A DNA stretch of 23,915 nt, from positions 50,997 to 74,911 of the forward strand of contig PLQY01000010.1 of NCBI GenBank assembly GCA_003160265.1. The letters are read 5' to 3'. The notes under the pieces are model-generated. The model searched no databases. It saw nothing but the letters and a program-made list of their open reading frames with translations, and was not told where the DNA came from. A program made the translations under genes and the position numbers. Positions within the stretch are counted from its first letter, which is position 1; each line of letters starts with the position of its first letter. Positions 15,020 through 22,074 of the stretch are shown here, piece after piece. This DNA comes from Peptococcaceae bacterium. GTDB lineage: Bacteria > Bacillota > DSM-12270 > Thermacetogeniales > Thermacetogeniaceae.

Positions 15020-15177
15020 CAGCCTGCCTCCCCTCTAGGGGCGTTCATAATGTTTTCGTGCCTGGAAAACATCGCTTCAGGAATGTTCCGGCCGCCTGGC
15101 GCCTGACTGTAATCACCAGGGTTACTCCTGCAGCACATGGGCCTGCTGCGATGCCGGACCGGGCATCTCGCTCCAGG
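15020..15177 (-). other. Structured intercistronic spacer with several hairpins
   Basis: This 158-bp gap separates the large and FAD subunit genes of one enzyme, whereas the matching junction of the first trimer overlaps by 22 bp. On the minus strand it holds GATGCC/GGCATC (15150-15167), GCAGCA/TGCTGC (15130-15149), a perfect TGTTTTC/GAAAACA hairpin (15051-15071) and CCCC/GGGG at 15030-15041, the last covering part of the SD of the FAD gene. No T-run follows any of them and no convincing ORF is seen. A role in mRNA processing or subunit ratio is possible. Confidence 0.4.
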
Positions 15178-17478
15178 CTATCCCCACTTTTGCTGCAACC
15201 CCTTAAAAACCTTTTCCGGGGTGATCGGAAGCCGCCTGATTCTCACTCCTGTTGCATTAAACAAGGCATCGGCGATCGCAGGCGCAGTTGTGTGAACGAC
15301 CACCTCGCCGATAGATTTGGCGCCAAAAGGTCCTGTGGGCTCAAGGCTCGGCAAAAACTCGACCAGGATCTGGCCAACATCCTTCCGGCAGGGAATCTTG
15401 TATTTCATAAAACTGTCTGTCAACATCTCTCCCCGGTCATCGAAACGCATATCTTCAAACAACGTCTGGCCGATCCCCTGCGCAATCCCGCCCTCAGCCT
15501 GAATCCTGGCGAGGTTGGGATTGATCACCGTGCCGCAGTCAATGACATCAACAAAATTTAACAGATCCAGTTTTCCCGTTTCCAGATCCACCTCTACCTC
15601 CGCGAACCCGGCCACATAGGGCGGAGGGCTGCCATCCCCCCCAAACGTCGCCGTTGCCGCAGGCTGCTGTTTTCCTGTTGCCGATACCAGTTGCTTCGCC
15701 AATTCAGGCAGGGGGATCTCCCAGGCCCCGTCTACGGTTCTCAGGAACTGGCCGTCCAATTCCAGGTCATCCACTGACTTGCCGTGGATGGCGGCGCAGC
15801 CCCTGACGATCTCTTCCCTGAGCAGCCGGGCGGCCTTTACGACAGCATTCCCGGTCACATAGGTGGTGCTGGATGCATAAGCCCCGGAATCATAGGGGGT
15901 GAGGTCTGTGTCTGCGGAATAGACAATGATGTTTTCCAGGGATGTGGCCAGCACTTCCGCCGCCATCTGCGCCAGTATGGTATCAGCACCCGTGCCCAGA
16001 TCCGAGGCCCCTACCAGCAACTTATAACCTCCGTCATAATTCAATTGGATCGTGGCCGCAGCAGTATCCACCCTGGCGATGCCCGTCCCGTGCATGGCGA
16101 TCGCCATCCCGACTCCCCTAACCCTGTTTCCTTCAACTTCTCGCCGTGGGTATTTCTGATCCCAGCAGATTAGCGCCTTTCCTCTTTCAATGCACTGATC
16201 CAGCGTACTGCTATTGACAACTGCAGGTTTTCCTTCCTGTGATCCGCCCAGGAAAGGGTGGGCTTGTCCCAGCTTGATTGTATTTTTTAGGCGAAGTTGC
16301 GTCGGATCCATCTTCAACTCTGCTGCCAGCTCATTCATGGCAGATTCCAGGGCAAAGACCGATTGCGGAGCGCCAAATCCCCTGAAAGCGCCACCGGGCA
16401 TTTTGTTGGTATATACTGCCGTCCCACGGTACCGCACCGACTTGGGGCCGCCGTATATCGGCAGGACATTATGGGAAGCGACCACCAACACGTCAGCGGA
16501 GTCCTCTCCGTAGGCGCCCGTATCCGTCAATACTTGCAGGTCAATCGCCCGTACATCGCCTGACCGGTCTGCTCCCAGCACCACCCGTCCCCTCATGGCA
16601 TGACGGCTGGTAGTGCTGTTGAAACATTCTTGGCGGCTGTAGATAATTTTAGCGGGCTTACCGGTCTTCAAAGTAACCAAGGCGGGAAATACTTCCACCA
16701 GGGCCTTATTCTTCCCCCCAAACCCCCCTCCGATGCGAGGCTTGATAACCCGCAACCGGTTAGCAGGCAGACCCAGGGATTGCGCTACCAACCTTTGGAC
16801 ATGAAACGGGGATTGCGTAGAAGTGACGATGACCAGCCGGCCCCTGTCCAGGAAGGTAAAAGCGCGGTGGGTCTCCAGCATCGAGTGTGCCTGTGCCTGG
16901 GTATAATAGGTATGCTCCACCACTACTTCACACTCGTTCAGGACTCGCTCGATATCGCCAATTTCTTCTAGTCTGGAACTGGCAACATTTCTCCTTGCAT
17001 CCAACCCGATATTAAAATTGGTAACAATATCAGACTCGGGATGGATGATCTGAAGGTTGCCCTCGGCCTGTTCAAAATCAAGAACCGGCTCCAGCGCTTC
17101 ATACTCGACCTTGATGAGTTGCAAGGCCATAGCTGCCGTGCGCTCATCCTCTGCTGCCACAATGGCAACCGGATCGCCCACGCATCTTACCAGGTTCTCC
17201 AGAATTAACCGATCATATGGCGATGACTCCGGGTAGGACTCTAGAGCAATGGTGTGCCGAATGCCAGGTACGTCCGCATGCGTGAGCACGCAGGCGACAC
17301 CTGCGACCTTGCTGGCGTCTTCGATATCGATGGTCACGATCTTTGCGAAAGCGTGCGGGCTCCTGAGTATCTTGACGCACAATGCTTCTTTGGGGCAAAG
17401 GTCATCAACGTAAGCCGGTTTCCCTGTTGCCAGATCCATGCCGTCAATCTTCGCCATCGATTTGGAGACGATGTTCAT
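15178..17478 (-). CDS. Molybdenum hydroxylase molybdopterin-binding large subunit, second trimer (aldehyde oxidoreductase/XDH family)
   Basis: This 766-residue catalytic subunit has the hammerhead domain from DLATGKPAYVDD to about 130, GGGFGGK at 250-256, AFRGFGAPQ with its conserved Arg, and GAKSIGEVVVHTTAPA with the catalytic Glu725. It should hydroxylate an aldehyde or N-heterocycle at the molybdenum centre. The ATG at 17478 is chosen because AGGAGGTGG lies 7 nt upstream; the open frame extends 18 codons further, but those residues are not family-like. It follows the iron-sulfur flavoprotein gene by 71 bp and heads a large-FAD-small set whose small subunits are of a divergent type. The nearby alcohol and aldehyde dehydrogenases and ubiD make an aldehyde or heteroaromatic acid substrate as plausible as a purine. 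Confidence 0.92.
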   Translation of the reverse strand: MNIVSKSMAKIDGMDLATGKPAYVDDLCPKEALCVKILRSPHAFAKIVTIDIEDASKVAGVACVLTHADVPGIRHTIALESYPESSPYDRLILENLVRCVGDPVAIVAAEDERTAAMALQLIKVEYEALEPVLDFEQAEGNLQIIHPESDIVTNFNIGLDARRNVASSRLEEIGDIERVLNECEVVVEHTYYTQAQAHSMLETHRAFTFLDRGRLVIVTSTQSPFHVQRLVAQSLGLPANRLRVIKPRIGGGFGGKNKALVEVFPALVTLKTGKPAKIIYSRQECFNSTTSRHAMRGRVVLGADRSGDVRAIDLQVLTDTGAYGEDSADVLVVASHNVLPIYGGPKSVRYRGTAVYTNKMPGGAFRGFGAPQSVFALESAMNELAAELKMDPTQLRLKNTIKLGQAHPFLGGSQEGKPAVVNSSTLDQCIERGKALICWDQKYPRREVEGNRVRGVGMAIAMHGTGIARVDTAAATIQLNYDGGYKLLVGASDLGTGADTILAQMAAEVLATSLENIIVYSADTDLTPYDSGAYASSTTYVTGNAVVKAARLLREEIVRGCAAIHGKSVDDLELDGQFLRTVDGAWEIPLPELAKQLVSATGKQQPAATATFGGDGSPPPYVAGFAEVEVDLETGKLDLLNFVDVIDCGTVINPNLARIQAEGGIAQGIGQTLFEDMRFDDRGEMLTDSFMKYKIPCRKDVGQILVEFLPSLEPTGPFGAKSIGEVVVHTTAPAIADALFNATGVRIRRLPITPEKVFKGLQQKWG

Positions 17479-17549
17479 ATCGTGACCACCTCCTGTTTTC
17501 TTGCTAAACACCGCACAGGCTGATCGGCTCATCCCTTTTGAAAGCGTAT

Positions 17550-18251
17550 TTATTCCGTTGGCGCATCACCTATTTCGACCCTCTGTTTTACAGTTTGCCA
17601 GGCGTCTTCCTGTTGTAAGGTGATCCCTTCTCTGGCAAGCGCCTCGCGCCCCGCCTTCAAGACCAGGGCCGCTTCGGCCACCCGCATCCCCAAACCTCTG
17701 ACTCTGGTCATCCCGACCTCATCGTCGCGGGCGCCCTGCTCCTTTTGGTCCTTGGTCCAGACGCAGGCCCCGCTATAATTGCCGCCAGGGCCACCGGTGA
17801 CCAGGATCTCGTAGGTTCTGAAAAAGTTATTGATCACCAGGTTGGTCATCTCCTGGCCGCCATGCCTGGTGCCGCCGGTGGCGATCGCCCCGCCGACCCG
17901 GTTGATAAATACCCCTGGATACACCACAAAAGTCGGGCGGACCCTGCTGAAGAAATCCTGTAACAGCGGGGTGGGACTCATCTGGTAGACCGGAGTTCCG
18001 ATGATATAACCGTCCGCTTGCAAGAACTTTTCCAAGACTTCCTGGAGATCGTCCTCAATATGGCAGAGCGCCTTCTCCCGGATGCACCTGTTGCAATGAT
18101 TACAGTGAGCGATGGTCTTGCCTCGTAAAGAAACAAACTCGGTGGTGACACCAGGGACCTCTTCGGCCATTCTCAAGGCTTCCTGGACACAGAATTCCGT
18201 CGCCCCCTTGCGATGACTGCCGCTGATTCCTAAAATCTTGACCTGAGTCAT
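17550..18251 (-). CDS. Iron-sulfur flavoprotein (NADPH-dependent FMN reductase/flavodoxin-like)
   Basis: This 233-residue flavodoxin-fold protein has the FMN phosphate loop GISGSHRKGATE at 8-19 and IGTPVYQMSP at 84-93. Between them lies a compact Cys motif (Cys50, 53, 56, 63; C-x2-C-x2-C-x6-C) like the [4Fe-4S] site of archaeal and clostridial iron-sulfur flavoproteins. It is a likely cytoplasmic one/two-electron carrier, perhaps between ferredoxin and the molybdenum hydroxylase encoded just downstream. The ATG at 18251 has AGAGGTG about 6 nt upstream; the frame extends 9 codons further without a better SD. A broken relative lies at 12414-12559 in the same transcription unit. Confidence 0.87.
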   Translation of the reverse strand: MTQVKILGISGSHRKGATEFCVQEALRMAEEVPGVTTEFVSLRGKTIAHCNHCNRCIREKALCHIEDDLQEVLEKFLQADGYIIGTPVYQMSPTPLLQDFFSRVRPTFVVYPGVFINRVGGAIATGGTRHGGQEMTNLVINNFFRTYEILVTGGPGGNYSGACVWTKDQKEQGARDDEVGMTRVRGLGMRVAEAALVLKAGREALAREGITLQQEDAWQTVKQRVEIGDAPTE

Positions 18252-18341
18252 GTTGCGCACCTCTTCTCTTGATATCAATGGATCATACCCCTCGAATTAT
18301 CTACCTCGGATATCTGACACACTTTCGGCATTTGAGCCCTG

Positions 18342-19664
18342 CTACCACTCGGCGGCTGCGCCCCAGAACTGACTGGCTTTTTCTTTCAGGCCCAGCCGGA
18401 TCTCCTCTTCATTGCCGAAGAGCACTTCACGCTTCAACAGGATCGGTTGGCCGCCCACGTAAACATCCCGTACGTAATCAGACCTGCCGAACACGACCAG
18501 TTGGTCAAAGAAGTTCTGTGCCGTCATGGGCGTCGGAAACCGGTTTTCCAACACGGCGAAGTCTGCGCGGCAGCCGCTTTGCAACCTGCCAAGGTCGTCC
18601 CTGCCGAGCGCCGCTGCCCCCAGGCTGGTGGCCATCTCGAACACTAGGCGGGCGGGCATCACGCTGGAATTCTTGGCGACAGACTTGTGCATGAGGAAGG
18701 CCCCGCGCATGACCTCAAAGAAGTCGTTCACGTAGCCGTCGGTGCCCAGGCCGACCGTGATGCCGGCATCCAGCAGCTTGGGCACGGGCGCAAACCCGCC
18801 GCCCACCTCGCAGTTGCTCAGGGGCATATGCACCAGCCGGCACCTCTGGCGCCGCAGGATCTCGATCTCCTCCGGCAACAGGGCAACTCCCTGTGAAGCG
18901 ACAACATGGGGCCCCAGGACGCCCAACCGGTCATACAGTTCGGTTGGGCGCATTCCGTATTTTCTCTCGCACAGCCCAGGTTCGTAGTCGCTCTCCGAGA
19001 GATGCATGTGCAGATCGATGCCGTTCTCGCGGGCCAGGGCCGCCGCCCTCTGGATGTAGTCCGGGCTGCAGGTGAAGGTGGTGTGGATGCTGAGCAGCCC
19101 CCAGGTTTGAGGATCATCCCGGTGCGCCCGGGCAAACTCCACATTCTCGGCGAGCAGCGCTCCAGCCCTGTCAGCACCTAGGCGTTCCGAGGCCTCGGTG
19201 GAGAAGGCGCCCCTGAGGCCCAGTGCCTTGACTATGGCAGCCTCCCGCTCCAAAATACCCCTGCCGGCATTAGGAGCTTCCAGGACGTCACAGATAGTTG
19301 TGACGCCGCTTTTGATATGCTCCAGACAGGAGACGGCGGCGGCGGCCTCGATCACCTCCGGCCCGAGCTTGTTTTCGACATCAGGCCACCAGTAATCGGA
19401 TAAAAACTGGTTAAAATCCTGCAGGGGTTGCTGCGGCAGCAGCCCATGGGCGATCATGCCGTATAGATGGACATGGCCGTCGATAAAGCCGGGGATGAGG
19501 ATCCTCTCCCTGTGGTCGACGATCTCGTCGATCCCGGTCAGCCCGGCCAGTGACTCATTGCTCATTACTGCCGCAATCCTGTCGTCCTCAAGTAACAGGC
19601 CGGCCTTGGGCAATACGTTGCCGGCATCCACGACGGTAAATCCCCCGAGCACCGCTCGTCTCAT
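18342..19664 (-). CDS. SsnA-like amidohydrolase with altered active site
   Basis: This 440-residue member of the ATZ/TRZ/SsnA amidohydrolase group has His64 and His66 (DGHVH), His221 and Glu224 (HLSE) and Asp309 (TDG), so the metal site looks complete. The segment GPHVVASQGVALLPEE aligns without gaps to GPNVLLVHCVHLSDRD of the deaminase at 667-2073. It puts Gln258 where that protein has the conserved active-site His, and Ala where the second His lies. The enzyme may therefore act on a different substrate or by a modified mechanism. The ATG at 19664 is preferred because GGAGGTGG lies upstream; a longer frame from a GTG at 19685 would include that SD. It follows the carbamoyltransferase gene by 49 bp, as ssnA-type genes often accompany ygeW and ygeY. 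Confidence 0.83.
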   Translation of the reverse strand: MRRAVLGGFTVVDAGNVLPKAGLLLEDDRIAAVMSNESLAGLTGIDEIVDHRERILIPGFIDGHVHLYGMIAHGLLPQQPLQDFNQFLSDYWWPDVENKLGPEVIEAAAAVSCLEHIKSGVTTICDVLEAPNAGRGILEREAAIVKALGLRGAFSTEASERLGADRAGALLAENVEFARAHRDDPQTWGLLSIHTTFTCSPDYIQRAAALARENGIDLHMHLSESDYEPGLCERKYGMRPTELYDRLGVLGPHVVASQGVALLPEEIEILRRQRCRLVHMPLSNCEVGGGFAPVPKLLDAGITVGLGTDGYVNDFFEVMRGAFLMHKSVAKNSSVMPARLVFEMATSLGAAALGRDDLGRLQSGCRADFAVLENRFPTPMTAQNFFDQLVVFGRSDYVRDVYVGGQPILLKREVLFGNEEEIRLGLKEKASQFWGAAAEW

Positions 19665-19713
19665 CGTTTCCCACCTCCTCAGCACCGGGATCGGGCGGCA
19701 GGCCTCTGATCCG

Positions 19714-20706
19714 CTAGCGCATCATGGTCAGGGCCATCAGGGCCTTGTGAATGTGGAGGCGGTTTTCCGCCTCGTCATAGATCACTGAGTGCGAACCGTC
19801 CATGACTTCTTCCGTGACCTCCACGCCGCGATCCGCAGGCATGCAGTGCATGTAGATGGACTCGTCCCTGGTCAGAGCCATCTTCTTGCTGTCGACGACC
19901 CAGCCTGGATATTTCCCGATCATGGCAAGGCCTTCTTTTTCGTCCTCGGTAAGCATGATCGGGCCCCAGCTCTTGGGATAGACGACATCGGCGCCCTCGA
20001 ACGCTGCATCCATGTCGTCCATGATTTCAAATTTCACGCCATTGCTCTTGGCGTATTGTTCGGCCCGGGCGACAATCTCCGGCTGTAGTTGGAATTCTTT
20101 CGGATGCGCCAGCACAACGTCCATGCCAAAGCGGGGCATCAAAGTGATCAGGGACTGCGGCATCGACAGCGGACGGATATAACCAGGCCCATACGTCCAG
20201 GAGGCAACGAACTTCAGGCCCCTGGTGTTCTTGCCGAATTTCTCACGAATAGTATAGAGGTCGGCCATGGCCTGAGTGGGATGGTAGATGTCACACTGCA
20301 TGTTATAGACCGGGATCCCGGCATACTGTGCCAGCTTCACCATGTAGGCATTACCGCCCACCAGCGTGTTGCGCACGCCAATGCCATGGCCAAAACGGGC
20401 CAACACTTCGATAGTGTCTTTCGGGCCCTCCCCATGGTCGATCTGGGTTGCTTTGGGCGTCAGGTAGTGGGCGTGGCCACCGAGCTGGGTGATCCCTGCC
20501 TCGAAAGCATTGCGCGTGCGGGTTGATTCTTCGAAGAACAGCATGAAAAGCGTCTTGTTCTTGAGAATCGGCTCTACATCGATGTGCAGAGCGGTATGCA
20601 GCTTGAGGTAGTCGGCAACCTCCATCACCGTCTCCAACTCTTCCCGGGTCCAATCATCGGTGGTTATAAAATGCTTGCCCATCAAAGTCGTCTTCACGTT
20701 CATCAT
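19714..20706 (-). CDS. ygeW: YgeW-type knotted carbamoyltransferase
   Basis: This roughly 330-residue carbamoyltransferase has the carbamoyl-phosphate motif STRTR (61-65), HPTQAMAD (142-149) and the second-substrate motif HCMP (287-290). The segment YGPGYIRPLSMPQ followed by RFGMDVVLAHP closely resembles the knotted loop region of E. coli YgeW, while the C-terminal end is more like ornithine carbamoyltransferase. It is shorter than YgeW (about 396). In the model for these clusters it works in the catabolic direction, releasing carbamoyl phosphate from a carbamoylated breakdown product so that ATP can be made. The start is uncertain: adjacent ATGs at 20706 and 20703 follow GGAAAGG, and a TTG-initiated longer frame reaches 20748. 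It follows the YgeY-type hydrolase gene by 88 bp. Confidence 0.82.
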   Translation of the reverse strand: MMNVKTTLMGKHFITTDDWTREELETVMEVADYLKLHTALHIDVEPILKNKTLFMLFFEESTRTRNAFEAGITQLGGHAHYLTPKATQIDHGEGPKDTIEVLARFGHGIGVRNTLVGGNAYMVKLAQYAGIPVYNMQCDIYHPTQAMADLYTIREKFGKNTRGLKFVASWTYGPGYIRPLSMPQSLITLMPRFGMDVVLAHPKEFQLQPEIVARAEQYAKSNGVKFEIMDDMDAAFEGADVVYPKSWGPIMLTEDEKEGLAMIGKYPGWVVDSKKMALTRDESIYMHCMPADRGVEVTEEVMDGSHSVIYDEAENRLHIHKALMALTMMR

Positions 20707-20794
20707 CCTTTCCAGTAATTTGGCGATCAGGCTGATCCGGGTGTTCAAGCTGATTGGGCAACCAGACGCCTGACACCGGCATCAGCATGCTATC

Positions 20795-21991
20795 TTACTT
20801 GCCCAACACCTCCTGCGCCAGTAAGGCGCACACCTCGATCGCCTTCAGATACTCCTGCAAGTTGATCTGATCGTGAACCGAGTGCGGGTAACGTTCATCC
20901 CCCGGGCCGATGCCGATGGTCGGAATCCCGAACGCGCCCCGGGTCTGTGCGCCATCGGTGCTAAACTGCCAGGTGCGAATCAGCGCTCCGCCGGTGGCCG
21001 CTTTCAGGGCTCTCGCCCCGGCCTGCACCAGATCCTCCTGTTCATCCAGGAACCAGGGAGCAAAAAATTCTTCCCCGCTCTGGATCGCCCCGGTGTAGGT
21101 CTGCTCTTTGATACTCATCAGCTCCACCGTGGCCTGATAGGGGCGGCAGATCTCTTCCAACTGCCGGATCACAACCTCGGCCGTCTCGCCCATGGTCAGC
21201 CGGCGATCGACAAAGATCTTGCAGCCTTCCGCGATGGAGTTGATCGAATTGGATTTAGTTGTCAATTGGGTGGCGGCAATGGTCCCCTTGCCAAGCACCT
21301 CGTGGATGGGCAGGCGCTCGTTCAATTGCTGGATCTCCAGCACGATGCGGGCAGCTTTGTACAGGGGGTTATCCGCCAGTTCCGGTGCGCTGGCATGCCC
21401 CCCCCGGCCTGGGATGCCGATCTCCAACTGACAGCGCCCCTTGTGCCCGCGGCACAAACTCAGGGAGCTGGCCTCGCAGATTACCGCATAATCAAACTCG
21501 ACGCCCGAACCTTTGATGAACTCGGCGATCGCCATGCCTTCGCCGATCTCCTCCCCAACCGCTCCCACCACATACAGGGAGCCCTGCCCAGGCTGGAGAT
21601 ACTGCTTGGCCTGCACCCCGGCGATGACCATTGCCGCCAACGGCCCCTTGTCGTCACAGGCCCCCCGTCCGTAGAGCACTCCGTTTTCAATTTTAGCCTC
21701 GAACGGATCGAAGCCCCAGTCGGCCGGGTCCCCCGCCGGCACAATGTCCATGTGGGCATCCCACAACATTGCCGGGCGACCCGAACCGATCCTGCCGATC
21801 ACGTTGCCCAGGCGATCATTAAACACCTCATCATAGCCGAGGCGAAGCATTTCCTGCTTGATTCGCCCGGCCACCAGGCCCTCCTGCCCGGATTCGCTGG
21901 GGATACGCACGAGATCTGCCAAAAAAGAGATAAACGCAGCCTGGTTCTGTTCGATCCAATCCGTTACACCCCTGTTCAACTCCTGGTTCAT
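20795..21991 (-). CDS. ygeY: YgeY-type M20-family metallohydrolase (copy 2)
   Basis: This 398-residue dizinc M20 hydrolase shows His80 and Asp82 (DAHMDIV), Asp113 (GACDDKGPLA), the Glu147-Glu148 base/ligand pair (VGEEIGEG), Glu173 (CEASS), and a C-terminal His in GDERYPHSVHDQ. Features such as the GHKGRCQLEI segment and the WQFSTDGAQTRG stretch match YgeY more closely than copy 1 does. The ATG at 21991 has GGAGGAGG about 8 nt upstream; the frame extends 11 codons further over that SD. It sits directly upstream of the YgeW-type gene, the same neighbourhood as in enterobacterial clusters, so this is probably the functional counterpart of YgeY. Confidence 0.87.
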   Translation of the reverse strand: MNQELNRGVTDWIEQNQAAFISFLADLVRIPSESGQEGLVAGRIKQEMLRLGYDEVFNDRLGNVIGRIGSGRPAMLWDAHMDIVPAGDPADWGFDPFEAKIENGVLYGRGACDDKGPLAAMVIAGVQAKQYLQPGQGSLYVVGAVGEEIGEGMAIAEFIKGSGVEFDYAVICEASSLSLCRGHKGRCQLEIGIPGRGGHASAPELADNPLYKAARIVLEIQQLNERLPIHEVLGKGTIAATQLTTKSNSINSIAEGCKIFVDRRLTMGETAEVVIRQLEEICRPYQATVELMSIKEQTYTGAIQSGEEFFAPWFLDEQEDLVQAGARALKAATGGALIRTWQFSTDGAQTRGAFGIPTIGIGPGDERYPHSVHDQINLQEYLKAIEVCALLAQEVLGK

Positions 21992-22006
21992 CGATGCTGC
22001 CTCCTC

Positions 22007-22048
22007 CGCCGCATCCAGGCTCACCGCCCGGCCTTAAAGAATGCGGCG
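22007..22048 (-). other. Inverted repeat abutting the SD of the second ygeY
   Basis: The arms CGCCGCAT and ATGCGGCG (22041-22048 and 22007-22014 on the minus strand) are perfect 8-bp complements with a 26-nt loop containing the stretch CCGGGCGGTG. The downstream arm ends immediately before the AGGAGG Shine-Dalgarno site. No T-run follows, so it could affect translation or mRNA stability rather than act as a terminator. Confidence 0.35.
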
Positions 22049-22074
22049 CATATGTATCCTCAGTGACAAACTTG

